A stretch of DNA of 64,000 bases, taken from NCBI GenBank assembly GCA_008360975.2, contig CM039181.1:6990380-7054379 (forward strand), written 5' to 3'. Of the stretch, positions 24,332-37,110 are shown in pieces. The DNA is from Lichenostomus cassidix (taxonomy: Eukaryota > Chordata > Aves > Passeriformes > Meliphagidae). The position numbers and the translations under genes were made by a program. Below the pieces are notes generated by a model. It saw nothing but the letters and a program-made list of their open reading frames with translations, made no database searches and was not told the DNA's origin. Numbering within the stretch: position 1 is the stretch's first letter; every line of letters starts with the position of its first letter.

Positions 24332-24345
24332 CCGCCAGGTGGCGC
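24332..24345 (+). promoter_or_regulatory. CTCF-like motif beside the minisatellite
   Basis: CCGCCAGGTGGCGC matches the CTCF core CCASYAGRKGGCRS at 13 of 14 positions. It sits in a short GC-rich, CpG-containing patch (about 24305-24375) that stands out from AT-rich surroundings, midway between TXNRD1 and CHST11. This is a plausible insulator or loop anchor on the + orientation. The call rests on motif match only. Confidence 0.5.
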
Positions 24346-25815
24346 CGCGGCCCCAGCGCTCCCGGCTCCGGGAATGATTTGCTTTTTGGGTTTTTTAAAA
24401 TACTATTGAACTGCCTATGCAAGAAGGTGCTAGGGAAAAAAAATTTTAAAAAGACAGTTAATACCTTTTCTTTATACTGAATTATAGGTTTATTAATTTT
24501 ATCTAAACACATGTGCTTTCTTTTGGTGCTAGAAAAATCTTAACTTCCATGTAATCTTAGGAACTGTTGCAGTGTTTCACAAAGAGCTATATTTTAACAT
24601 ATACAAAAATAATTATACCTTAATTTTTGGGGAAGGTGGTTAGTTGGCTTTTATTTTCTATCACACTAGCAAGCACAAAGGATGTGTTTCTCCAAATTTT
24701 CACTGACATCTTCTTTGTATGCATCACATCAATGCATGTTTGTGACATGTTGTCTTTTTCACCCTTGTTACTGGTGACAAAAAGGACATTGCCATAAACT
24801 TAACCACACTATTGAATATTTGTGCAGGCCACGTGTCACTGTCTCTGTGCCCCTCTACACCTCCAAGGACAGGAAATGCTGCTGTCCCCTTTGGGGCTTG
24901 GCAGTGGGAGCAACTTGGGATTGACTCACCTCCCACTTCTCAGGGCATCAAAATTCAGTTTTGTCTGTGCCTTGATCTGTTCCTGTTTCGCCATCATAAC
25001 AAAGAAAGAGGAAATTGTAGTTTAGCAAAAGGCCACCCAGTTAGCTGGAATCCTGGGCCTCCCTACTGGGAGCATGGAGGGGAATTCCAGTCCCAGCAGA
25101 TGAAGCTCTATGTAGGCTAGAGGGGAAAAAAATAACTTAATTTTCAGGCCTGTGTCCCTATTTTCTATTCCTAAGAGACCTAAGGGACTCTGTTTTTCAT
25201 TGTGGTTTTCATTATATGTAGGACTGGCCCTGGGATCTCACAAAAATCCCGTGCCTTAAGGCTATAAAAACACCAGCTCTCTATCCTCGGTGGGAATCTC
25301 TGCAGTAAGATGGATTTTGCAGCTGAAGTTCATCACTGAGTGGCATTCAGAACTCCCCACACCCAGCTTGTGAATGTCTATCTGCTCGAGGGTAGAAGAC
25401 AGAAGCTGCTCACTTGGTCATGAAGGGTGAAATAAAGGGGCAACACAGGTCTCCTTACCTTCTCCAGATCTACCACAGCATCCTCCCAGGCTGCAGGAGC
25501 ATTGCTGCCCTTCAGCTCTCCCTCTCCTCTCTGGTGGGGGAGAAGGGCAATCCCTTCTGTCCCAGGGTGCTTTCATGAGGGAAATGCTGGCTGCAGCAGC
25601 TGCTGCTCTGGGAGCTGCTGTGGCTGCTTGCCCTAGGCTGGGCAGGCTGCCTTGGTGTCAGGAATGTGCTGAGATGGTCCCTTGTGAGGAATCCAGGACT
25701 AAAGCTGTCTGGAGTGTTGTGTGCATCAATCTGTGGATGGCATTCAGGAGAAAAAAGGGGATTAACCAGTCATACACAGTGTCCAGAAATGCTGGGCTAA
25801 GCGCCAGTTTCTTAA

Positions 25816-25930
25816 TCACCATCTTTTACCTAGAACTGTTACCTAATCATCACCTTTTACCTAGAACGGTTACCTAATCATTATCTTTTACCTACAACTG
25901 TTACCTAATAATTATCTTTTACCTGGAACT
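25816..25930. repeat. 31-bp tandem repeat, about 3.5 copies
   Basis: CTTTTACCTAGAACTGTTAC-type units start at 25823, 25854, 25885 and 25916, an exact 31-bp period. The units differ by a few substitutions (CTAGAACTG, CTAGAACGG, CTACAACTG). The last copy breaks off after CTTTTACCTGGAACT. This is a small minisatellite of no known family. Confidence 0.88.
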
Positions 25931-27882
25931 CTGCATCCATTACTGCCCCATGGTCACCTGCACACTGCAAACCCACTGGGACAGGTGCTGCTTTTTCATT
26001 CAGGGTGCGTCTGGTACAAGATTCTGGGGTGGCCTTTCTTACTGATTGGAGATCTGTAATGAATCATGGCTAATTAACAATGATGGGCACCAATTACAAA
26101 AGCAGAGGGTGCAGAACACCGCCAGATAACATGTTGGAGAGTAAGAGAGACAGACCACAAAGGACTTTTAAGCTGCTACTGGTGGTGGGTGATACTGAAA
26201 CAGTGCAAGGAGGGAGGTGACTGCTCCTGTAGGAGAAACAGATATGGTTAACACAAGCAAGATCATTGGGATGGAAACATTGAAATTCTGAATTCTGGCT
26301 TGCTCTCCCACTTTTAGTCAGACCAGAAGTCTTCCCTCCTTCCTGAAACAATTGCCCTTTGTAGCAATACCCATTTTATCTGTACTTTGGGGGTAAAGCA
26401 GCTGAGGCACAGAAGATGAAGCACTGGCCCTACACAGCATCTGAGTAGATGTAGAAGAAGAACAGAAGCCTGCAGGTGACAGTGCTAGAAATACCACTCT
26501 ACTTTTCTTCTCTGGGGGAGAAAATACAGTACCTGGAGGGCATGATGGTAACACATCACTCTGTGTGAAGAATAGTGCTGGTCCAGGGTTGAAGGTCCTC
26601 CCAGTGTGTACTGAACATAAATAATTTGCCTGCGAGTCAAGTAGAGAAACAAAGAACTGCACCAGCTCACCTTTGAAAAATTGCCTTTATTAGACCAGTC
26701 TTGCTAAAATTGCTGGGAGTAACAGATTCTAAAATTGAGCTACTGAATTAGTCTCAAATGGAAACTGTGACAGCCAGCCTTAAAGTGGAGAAAATTGGAT
26801 TTAAGAATTGCACCTTGGGCATAGCAGGATGTCTAGGAAGTTGCTGTGCTGTAGCTGATGAACTCATATGGAGCATGGATTTCATGCTGGTGAATGGCAA
26901 TGTAGTAAATGTTCTACAGAAACATTACAAACCCAGGCTGGCGAAAATCCCTTTAAAGAGGTGACCCAGGTGGGAAAACGCTTTGTAGACAAGTAATCTG
27001 CTGTGAGCAAACTGCAGCCCTGGAGGATTACAGTCACTCTCACAGCCCTGTGTGGTTTGTTCCCAGCTCAGGAGGAAGGAGGAAGGAAATGGCCTTTGAA
27101 ACAGTGGTGAGAGTGGAATGGGAAGGACTTTTGCATAATTTCAGCTGTGCAGCAGCATTTCCAGGGTCAGGTCTGGGTGATAAGGGCTCTTGAAGGAATG
27201 CATCTCTGGTAAATCAGGAATGATTTATGGCAATGATAACAGCTATGCCCTTAGAGTGTGGCAGGTTCTGGCTCCAGGGGGACAGACAAGGAAAAGGTGA
27301 AGGTAGGTGGAGACAGTTTTGAAAGGGGCTGAATACTTAAGTTAGGTCTGAAAGGTTTTCTGGAGAAGACAGTAAGGCTTATTAAGGTCCTTCTAATATC
27401 AGCTTGCTTCATTCCCTCAAAGGGAAAAAATCCATTACCAGTACCCAACTCACAAATGATGGTTTCCAGTCTTGAAGAACCCACTTCTGTAAGTATTTTA
27501 CATGGAAGAAGAATCTCTTTGAGAAATACTTGAGAGCACCTTTGCCTGTTGGGATGCAAAGGGGTGTAAGCATTCATAGTATTAGCACCTAAAAGGCATT
27601 AAGGCAAAACTCCATAACAAACCAAAACCAAATAAACCCTCCCCATATCCATTCTACAAAACAGGATGTTTTTCCACTGGATTTTCCCACTGATATGCTC
27701 TATAAAGAAATGCAGCAGTTTTGTGGTATTAAACTAAAGGTTGTTGCAGGTTTCTCAGAGACCCATACTGCAGCTCTCTATCTGCCTACAAGTTTCTGTA
27801 TTAATATCAGGATCTCTTCTAGAATGCAGTAGTCATTCTTAGCAGTAGCTATCAGGATATTCCTCAAAATAATCAAATGAGC

Positions 27883-28020
27883 TCAGCTTGGTGGGTTTTT
27901 TTAATTCTGGAATAAAAATTCATCATTTCAGCATTTTGTAGTTACTCTGTGTTAAAGAGTTTACATTCATTGGCAAGTGCTGAGCAGAATCCTGGGTTAG
28001 CTGACAGTTTTAGTGAAGAT
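27883..28020 (+). repeat. 138-bp dispersed direct repeat, copy 1
   Basis: This copy begins TCAGCTTGGTGGG and ends TTTTAGTGAAGAT. It aligns without gaps to 29862-29999, with about eight substitutions by eye (about 94% identity). Flanks do not match. It is either a local duplication or two copies of an interspersed element I cannot name. It contains no open frame of note. Confidence 0.88.
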
Positions 28021-29861
28021 TTTCTCTGCACCTTGGGTGATTTAACTTAATCCATCTCCCTGTCTCAGCTCCTTATCAGCAAGATGGAGGTGATAACACC
28101 ACCCAGTAGGGGTGACATGGGGATAGAGGTAATCAGGAGATTGTGCAGGCATTAGTGTACTAACAACCACAAAATACCTGAGATTTCTTATCTAAATATG
28201 AAGGTTAATTGCACTCTTGAGAGGTAGCTCGCTTGCATTCCTTTTAGCTGACAAAAGGGAGCTTCAGCCAGTTCCAGACCACTCATCAAGGATGCAGTTG
28301 TACATTATTGGGCTCCTTTTCAGCTGCAAAACCATTTCCATGGACACAGCACGTGGGGATGGAATGCTCTCCGAATCGCCAAGGGTCAGATTTCCAACAG
28401 AGCCACACACTCTAAATGGAGATTTGACATTTTCTAAGGGGTTCATCTCCCATTGAGAACAAGAAGAGACTCTGGGAGCTTAAGCGCTTTTGTAAGAAAA
28501 ATCTGGCCTCTGTGCAGGAGCTGAGCTTTCTTAAGACTGAGAAAAAATGGATGAAGGGTGTGTGAAATCAAACCATAAATGAGCTCGGAGCAGCAGTGCC
28601 CTGTGACCTGGCTGGCAAATGGAATAGCGTGAGTGTAATGTGCACACGGATGGTGAGAGAGAGAATTATCACAGAACTGATGAGGCACCTGGATCAGAGT
28701 TTCAAAAGGTTAATACTCTTGTCAGAAGACAGAAGTTGGTCTCTACTGGCAGCAATAGCTCTTCAAAGCTCCTCTGACTATTTGTTTTACCAAAGCTTTA
28801 TGCATCAGTATTGTGCTTTTTAGCCACACATGTGGCCTTGAAGTCTTAATCCTGTTCTGACTAGGGTCAAATTCAAAGGCTTTTCCCTGCCCCATACCAT
28901 TAAGCTTCTGATATGACTTTTATTGCGAGGCAGTGAGGCATTGTACTGATTCCTGGGTATAAAAATGCACAGCTACATTCTCCTATTGTGAGAGGCATCC
29001 TGCTCTGTTCACACACACTGGACACCCTGCAGAAGTTTTTTACTTTTGGTTGGATTGAAGAGCTTTGAAAGGATCCAAATGATGAGGTTTTTTTCCCCTG
29101 CTTTTTTGCTCCTGTTCTGAAGCAGTCTGTCACAGATGTGTTGGACCAGCAGCACACATCCAAGTGCAGATGTATTTCCTTTGTAGCACCCTTGCCTTGG
29201 AGCTCTGCATGCTAGAAAAGGACAGATCCAACTCCCTTCTTCTGGATGGCCTTCTGCAGAGGGAGCCAGCCTGGACCAGTTGGAATGAGTGTGGTGTATT
29301 ATGCCTTCTATCAGACAATGGGTGCCTGGATCTGTTTCTGTAGGAATTCTGTAGGTTTTGCATGGACTTTGCCCTCAGTTTCTCTCAGTTCTGCATGGAT
29401 CCTCGCTCCAGACGCTGCTGAGTTTTAAGGCTATGTAGTTTTCAGGGGAATGTTTGCCATTCCCTGTGCTGTCAGGCTTCCTTCCAGCTCTGTGTCTTGC
29501 CCTGAAATTCTGACATTCTGGGCTGTATGGAGGAGTGTGAACCATGAATCTGTTCCAAGGTTAATGGTAGGTGACCTCCCAAACACCTTCCTTGAGGGGA
29601 TGAATTTTGTTCAACAGTGCTGATGGCTGTCCCTTTTATGTGGTGAACACCTTAGCATCAGCCACAGAGTCCCTTTTCTCCTCACATCTTACACCTGTGT
29701 GCAACTCCACCCTGCACTGTGCTCCTCAGTGTCCATTTCACAGGCAATGCCAGGGATCAGAAACCAAGCTGTGGAGAGAAGCTGCATTCTCTCTGTGCTG
29801 CAGGCAATCCAGCAGCATCTGAGGGCACTGGAACTGTGGGTTCACTTCTTGCTCTCTGAGG

Positions 29862-29999
29862 TCAGCATGGTGGGTTTTCTTAATTCTGGAATACAAATTC
29901 ATAATTTTGGCATTTTGTAGTTACTCTGTGTTAAAGAGTTTACATCCATTGGCAAGTGCTGAGCAGAATCCTGGGTTAGCTGGCAGTTTTAGTGAAGAT
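29862..29999 (+). repeat. 138-bp dispersed direct repeat, copy 2
   Basis: This is the second copy of the element at 27883-28020, in the same orientation and 1979 bp downstream. Its boundaries are sharp: the sequence diverges at once on both sides. The longest exact shared block runs from GCATTTTGTAGTTACTCTG through AAAGAGTTTACAT. It has no terminal inverted repeats or poly(A) tail. Confidence 0.88.
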
Positions 30000-30964
30000 C
30001 TTCACCAAAATCAGGTACCAGCCAGGTATCAGCTCCAGGTATAACCCTTGCTTGGGGCTGGCAGATCCAGCTCAATGTGCTTTTGGGGATTCTGTCTTCA
30101 CTTCTCTCCCTTTGTAGCTGACAGGCTTTAAACTGAAATGGGTGACATTAAACTGACACTTATTTGCCTTCTGTCTAGGGTAACTGGTAGATGAATATTT
30201 TGGTTGAGAATGTATTTTATGCTAAATACAATATTTTGCAAGACTTGAAAATATAGAAGGGTTTAAATGTTTTGCTTCCCAGGTTTTATGTGCAATAAAA
30301 TGATGACTGGTATCAAATAGGTGTAATTTAATTTTTATGTGACTGTTTCTCCCTCTCCAATTCTCAAATAAAATGCTCAGCACCTTTTTAAAAGCCCACC
30401 TGCACTAAGAGGCTGCTTTTTGTTGGCCTCCTGAGCACCAGTTTTAATTTGCTAACAGGAAAATATCTTTTGAAGGAGGATTATACAAGCTAAGAGATGT
30501 TTTTAGAACAGGAGAGAGAAAGCAAAATTGCAGGCAGTGAACTCCTGGAAACAGACTGAAGCATAGGATAAATAAGTGCAGCCTTAATCATGCATCCTCT
30601 TCTGCAATGTGTGTCCAAACTGTTTAAATTCTGCCCATTTTGTTGCTGCACAGGGAGGTCCTTCAGCCAGACCATCCTGCTGCTAGGAAGATTCCTCTGT
30701 GGAGTTAAAACATTGAATTCCTTGCACAGATTTTCTCCTGAGAAGCTTCTGGCGTTCAGCTGTGGCAGCACTGTGTTACTTGTAAGTCACCTGTTTTTCT
30801 AACGTGAAGATTTGCTGAATTGAGTGTATTTCTTTGCTCTTTGAACAGTAAAACCCTGGAAGCCATCTTCTTTATTCTCATAGGATATATACCCACACAA
30901 CTCTTACCAAAACAAATATGGTTTCAAATAGTTAAGGATTGCTGAACTGAGCTTCTAGTGTACT

Positions 30965-31003
30965 GCAAATAAAAAAAACAAACAAACCCACAAAAAACCC
31001 CCT
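30965..31003. repeat. A/C-rich simple sequence
   Basis: An A8 run is followed by AAAC units and a C5 run. This is low-complexity sequence of the same type as 7205-7285. Confidence 0.6.
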
Positions 31004-31046
31004 TCCTTACTTTTTTGTTGCTGTTTAAATGGCTCAAGAATACCAT

Positions 31047-31098
31047 CTGCTTCTGAAACAGCTCATGTATTTCTGCTTCTGGAACAGCTCATGTATTT
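31047..31098. repeat. 26-bp tandem duplication
   Basis: Two adjacent 26-bp units starting CTGCTTCTG and ending CATGTATTT (31047-31072 and 31073-31098) differ at one base (A/G). This is a recent slippage-type duplication in intergenic DNA. Confidence 0.9.
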
Positions 31099-31570
31099 TT
31101 GGATTTGGTTACAAACTGACCACAGCATTGCAAACAGCACTCATCTGTGGAGATATCTGTTTTTATACACAGCAGGAGACTGGCAAGAGAGATGAGTCTA
31201 ATCAGTGCTTTAGAAGTCAGACAGGAATGGTATGACTCCAACTGGCACAGCCATGTGCTTGTAATTTCACTTCACTACCACTTAATTTGCATAAAATAGG
31301 GAAAATTTTAAATGGATGTTACCGCAATGGGAACATCCAGTGAATCCCTTGTTTCTGGCAAAAGAATCTAAGTCCATCTGAGGTGACTTCACTTTAGCCT
31401 TCTGTGATTCACATGGGATGTAGAATTACAGCATTTGTTCTTGAGCAGAATTATGGATGAGGCCCAAGACTACCTGACAGCTCAGTTATTTCTTCCTGAT
31501 GCATTTCATTAATAGCCCCTGCACCTCTCACCTCTATGAAATTGGCAGCTATGAGGTGCCTGTAAGAGGC

Positions 31571-31628
31571 TAATTGCCTCCAGAGTCAATTGTCCTGGAG
31601 CCAATTGTTAATCTCCTGGTGTTAATTG
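31571..31628. promoter_or_regulatory. Cluster of AATTG homeodomain-type cores
   Basis: TAATTG (31571), CAATTG (31587), CAATTG followed by GTTAAT (31602-31612) and TAATTG (31623) lie within 58 bp. TAATTG is the classic homeodomain core and CAATTG is a palindromic variant. The spacing is 16, 15 and 21 bp, partly from a weak internal repeat (TCCTGG). It may be a regulatory cluster or chance in AT-rich sequence. Confidence 0.3.
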
Positions 31629-31650
31629 CCAAAAGCAGGGGAAATCGGAG

Positions 31651-31664
31651 CAGGCAGGGGGCAC
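31651..31664 (+). promoter_or_regulatory. Weak CTCF-like motif
   Basis: CAGGCAGGGGGCAC matches the CTCF core at 12 of 14 positions, with the AGGGGGCAC half exact. It is 23 bp past the AATTG cluster and in the same orientation as the other two candidates. This is the weakest of the three. Confidence 0.25.
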
Positions 31665-34552
31665 AGGAGCTGCGTGCATCTTAGAGCCATGCAGCAAAAT
31701 GCAGGTGTTGAGCTCTGCTCCATGGCACCACGGCAGAACTCAGTGAGTTGGAAACTTAATAAGGCACTGGCTGAGTGGAAATCATGCATTTTTGCTGCAT
31801 TTTTCATTCACCACCTTCAGATTGCTGCTCTATAAGGGAGCTATAAAGCAGGTGAGGTGGAATCTGGGCCCTGAGGAGGTCAAATAAAAAGTACCAAGGA
31901 TGTGACTGGGGTGCCTCTGCTACCTGAATTTGAGATAACAGTAGCAGTGATGTGATAGGTTGGGAAAGAAAAAGAATGGAAGTCGTATAGTTTAGTTCTC
32001 TGTTTTGCTATGGCTTTTCAATTTGATATTTCCAGGGAGAACAGTGAATTTAATCCTAGAGCTGAATGAATCTCTGAAACTCTTCTAGTAAGTTCAGTTG
32101 AGTTGATCCCATCTCCATAAATAAATGTCTATAGTGTGTTTGACTTGTGCTTTTTTATCTGGTTTTCTCACATTAAATAATAGAGCACCTTCCTGAACAA
32201 GAGAGAAAACTTACTTTGTGGATAAGCTAGGATGCATAAACAACTATAAAGTTATGCAGACTGCAGTGTGAGTCAAAAATCTAAGCAAGATATGTTTGAT
32301 AAGATGCCTATTATACACATGATCTGTTGAAAAAAAACCTGCTCAGCTCTTTTTTCAGTCTGTCAGACTGGTGACTTCTGAGCATCCCAGTTTACAGCTT
32401 CTGTCTAGACTATGGTTTGACCTTTTGTTCCTGGTGTCAGATGGTGACTTTCAAGAGCTCAAGTCTGCTGCCGTTGGGCAGTGATGGAGTTGTGTATTCT
32501 GCTAACCTGAGCAGCTGGAACATCTGTTGGGGGAATAAAACCATCAGTTGTTTGTCTGGATGTTTGAGTGATCAGAGACTTTGGCTGTGGGGCTTTGTCA
32601 GATAAATGCTTTATCTCTCAGTTTACAGTATAATTCTTCTAAATAAGTACAGATTAGTTTAGATCCTTTTAGATTTTTTTAATCCTTTTATTTTTTTCAC
32701 CTGCACCTGGAGGAGAAGAAAGCAGAAATCTTCTGTGGCTACTGTGTATTTTGCAAATTAGTAACAACAATTATTAAGTTAGCTTACAAATTCCAGTCTA
32801 GAAACTGCCTGTGTAACTCAAGGGACTGAGAAACATTTGGAAAAAAAAAACCCTGAAGATTTTTTGGATGCTGGTGAGACAAGTGGGAAAATTTAATAAA
32901 AAAAAAGAAAAAGAAGGAGGTAATATTACCCCACTGATAGTGTTATGGTTAGAGAGCAGCATAACAGTAACAGATTTGAAGAGCACCTCTGTTTTGAGTT
33001 GGTTTTCATGTTGACTGCAAGCTGCACTTTGAACACACCAGGTAGATATGCTGAAGAGCCACCTACAAAGCTCTACCCTTCAGCATAGTTCTTTCTCTGT
33101 CATATACTGCACTAAGGTGTATAGGAGCTGTGAAGGGGAGAGGAAATCAGCTTTGTGACCTAGTTTTATACACAAATTAGAAGACCTAATTTGAGGCACA
33201 ATCATTTCATCAGGTGTGTGTCGCAACTTAAGCTGGCAGGATGATTGGGTCCCTCGAGAGAGAATTTAGTTTTGATTTATTTTTCCCTGCCCTAACTGCA
33301 AAGCTACTTGATATTTGCTTAAATACCTGTGGATTTGGCACCTGCAGCTAGCATTGTGACAGAGAGAGGTGGTTACAAAAATTAACATAAATGTATAAAT
33401 AAAGTAATGAAAAGAACAACTGCAAAGACAAAGCTAAAGGCAGGGATTGCCACTGAAGGAGGACTTCAGGAGCACTCTCTGGCTTTGGTGCTGGAAGAAA
33501 CCTGACGTTGGCCTTCAAAGGGAGGAGCTCTGCAGGGAAGCAGCCTGAAGAACACCAGAAGCACTGCTGCTGCTGCTGAGAGCTTCTGGAGGAAGGGATG
33601 GTGTGGTTCTCCAGCCTCCAGCCTGGGATTTGTGCCAGGGGCACAGAACGCTACTGTTCGGTTCTGTAAAGCCTCAAATCGCATTTCAGTAAAAGTTGTG
33701 TTAATGTGTATCCAAGCTGTGCACACACTGCTGAAATCCACTTCTCTAAAGTGCTTTCTGGTCATGGTTTATATTCTCCTTAGAATGAATCACAGATGTT
33801 TTGTTGTTTGGGGCTTTTTTCCCCCTAATCCCATCAGTTACATGGTGGGCGAACACGCAGTGGTTTGAACTAGGTCTGTTTAATTTTTTACTTCACAAAC
33901 TGGTGGTAATACAGGAAAGGGAGGGGAATAAAGGTTTACAGTCCAAACACACAAAGGATGATCATATCTACTTCCTCAGTGTATTGGACTTATGTGTCCA
34001 GGTTTTAGTGGGGTGAGGACTGTGAGAAGAGACCAGGGGTTGACCCCATGTCAGATACAGCTGGCTCTAAAATAGACCCAAAGCTGAGCCCCTGCATGAA
34101 GCTGGTGCCACCTCGATGGAAATGTGTTTAAGAAAGGGTAAAACATGCTGTGTAGCAGTTGGGAGAGAGAGGAATGAGGGAAAAAAAAAAAAACCTAGCA
34201 GAAGAACAGCCCTGCAGGCACGAAGGTCAATGAAAAAGGAGAGGGAGGAGGTGCTCCAAGCACTGGAGCAGAGGTTACCTGCAGCCAGGAGAAGGCTGGG
34301 GCGAGGCAGGTTGTCCCTGCAGCTCATGGAGGATCACATCAGGGCAGATATCCACCCTGCAGCCTGTTCCAGACCCATTCTGAAGCGGGAGAACAGTGTG
34401 GGGAGAAAGGACAGGCAGGGAGGAACTGTTATATGGACTGACCACTAACCCCGTTCCTCATCCCTCTGTGCTGCTTGGGGGAGAGGGAGGTAGAAGAGTC
34501 AGGAGATTGAGCTGGGAGAAATGGGATTTGGGGCAAATGTGAGGTGATTTTT

Positions 34553-34620
34553 TTTTGTATTTTTGTTGGGGTTTGGGGTTTTTGTTTGTTTGGTTTTGTG
34601 GTTTTTTGTTTTGGTTTTTA
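34553..34620. repeat. T/G-rich simple sequence
   Basis: This is a low-complexity run of T tracts with GGGG and GTTT units. Two G4 runs are present, so it is short of a full four-run quadruplex. Similar tracts occur at 41460-41542, 51053-51110 and 52722-52773. Confidence 0.7.
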
Positions 34621-37080
34621 GCTCTGGCTTTGTTTCTCACCAAGCTAGCCTATTTCTAATAGGCTATAAATGAAATAAACCTTAGTCTTGTTTGCTTCTT
34701 ATACTAATTGGGAACTGATTTCCACGTTTTCATCTCAGCTCAGGGCCTTTTCCACCTTGCTTTCCTCCCCTGTTCTGCTGAGGAGGGGGAATAACTGCAG
34801 CTGGGTGGAGCTCTGGCAGCTGGCAGGTGAACTCACCCTGTGGCCACAAGAAAGCTGATTTCATAAATGACAAACACAAAGGTAATAAAAGTCTCTAGTC
34901 TTGGTGAGAATGAACAGTTAGCACCATGCAGAGACACAAACTTTCCTGACAACACAGTGGGCTCTCCATCCTGCACTGGTTGATGTCCTCTGAGAAAATC
35001 TCACTGTCCCCAGTAATGCCACAGGCTGGCTCAGTTGTATGGCACCATTTGCAGAAAGGGCATTCTGTCAGAAATAGTAGATCAGTTTGCTTTTCAATAG
35101 CTTGAGTTTGAAGTTCTGTGATTCAAATGGCATCTCTACCAGTAGTTGGTATTGATGAAGGGATTTCAAGTTGTTTTTGTGTCATTGGAAAAGGATGGTT
35201 TGCAGTCTCATTGACAGAAAACTTCTTTCTTAAGGTTAGCTGTAGGTTTTTAGGGGAAAAAAGTGTGCCTTTTGCGATGCATTTGCAACGTTATTTGATT
35301 TTGAGACCAGTGAAAATGGAACTAATGCAGATTTGAAAGTCATGAGTCATAAACTTCTGCAGTCCAAACTATGCATATGCATTCTCTGTTTGTTTTATTT
35401 AAATACTGACTACAAGAGAATAATGAGGCACCACAGAGCCTCCAGAAAACAGTTCTGTTTTGTGGTGGGGGCTTTTTTATGATGAATCACATGGAGCAAA
35501 TGGTCGTTCTTCTTCCTGTGCAGGGCTGGACAGACAGCTTAATGGTATTTGTTCCTCATCAGCCTCTGACAGATGTTATAGAATCAATATGGATATGTTA
35601 TCCTAGCTCATCTCCAGGAAGAGATAAGCTGTGATAGAATTATGGCTCATGTTTCATAAATCAGATCTGAAACCATACGAGAATGGATCAAGAAAATGTA
35701 CTGTAGCTGCTGCTGTTGCTCTGGAAGACATTGTTAACTTTCTGTTCTGAAGAAAGGGGACATAAATATCCCTTTTTGCCTTCTAAACTGCAAAAGGAAG
35801 ACCTATCCAATTACCAGAACTGGGTAACCTTCCTAATTGGGCTAATTCTTCTTAATATAATTAAACTAGTGGTAAGCTCAAACTTTTCCTCTTACTTTCA
35901 TCAAGACATACTTGATTCATTTCAGCCATGGTTTCCCATAGCCAGCTATCAACAGGGTTTATAGATTCTCTGTTCTCCTCTGCAAACACTTCAAAGCACA
36001 GTTAGAATTGTAACTCCAGTGTTACAATAAGTAACATAAGAATAGTTCATAAGAATAAGGAGCCACAGCAGAGGGCAAAGGTAAGGAGTAACTCATTACA
36101 CAGATGTGATACTCGTGGAGTGATGAATGTGTGAAGTGACTTGGAAAAATCTCTTTGCAGGTTGGATAATGTTATTTCAACAGCTGCTGTGTGATTTATT
36201 ATCTCTGTTCCCTCTCCTGTAATATCACCTAGACATCCTTTAAATAGAAAGAGTCCCTGAAGTCACACCTTTTAATTGAGAAGGGATGGTGAAAGAAAAA
36301 AAAAAAAAAAAGCATTTAATTAGCTCCAGAAAATGCTTTTCTTTTAGCTGTGTTTCTAAACTCCTTCTCATAATCCCATAGTGCTTTTCAGCTAAGCACC
36401 TCATAGCACTTCTCAAGCCTAAGGTCACTGTAGTGTAGACTGAGAAAAATCCTACTTGTAACTACGAATTGCTGCCTCTCCTCTGCAGTATGCTGATTTT
36501 CAGTGCTGCAGTTGTCCTTTGGGCACAAAACCCACCTTGTTTTCAGCCTTGGATCTCTTTTTAACATCCATAATTCTGCTGGCTTCGGTGGATTTTTTTT
36601 CTCCTGGTGCAAATGTCGAAGGAATGAGACACAGGAAAAGCATAACAACATAAGAGGTATGTAACTTTCCACTTAAGGCTGTTGACTTGCTGTTGATTTT
36701 GGAAATTTTTCAACATGTGTAAGTCCTAAAGACTTTAAGCACACAATTAAATCAAATATGTTCGTAACTTGAACACGCAGTAGTTACACATGTAAACTAT
36801 AATGAAAAATTGCATAGAACTCATTTCACTACTGAAAAATAACAAAGAGTTTCTCCAGCATCTGTTGACTTAAAAATGGTATTCTGAACAAGTTCCAGGT
36901 ATCAAAAGAAGATATGTGTTTTCTTCAGTTTTAGCATAAAAAGAAAAAAAAGAAAAAAAAAGAGAATTTCTAACAATCATCAGGAACTAAAATCTTGTAT
37001 GAAAGTATGGAATTTTGAGTTAGGGTTAACACTTTTATTGAGAAACATTTTATAAAGAAAAATGTTTATATTTATACATG

Positions 37081-37110
37081 GATTTTTTTTTCTTTTTGGA
37101 GAAAAAAATC
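37081..37110. repeat. A/T inverted repeat
   Basis: GATTTTTTTTCT is followed after a short spacer by AGAAAAAAATC, complementary apart from one T/A in run length. It could form a hairpin but is low complexity, and no role is inferred. Confidence 0.45.
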
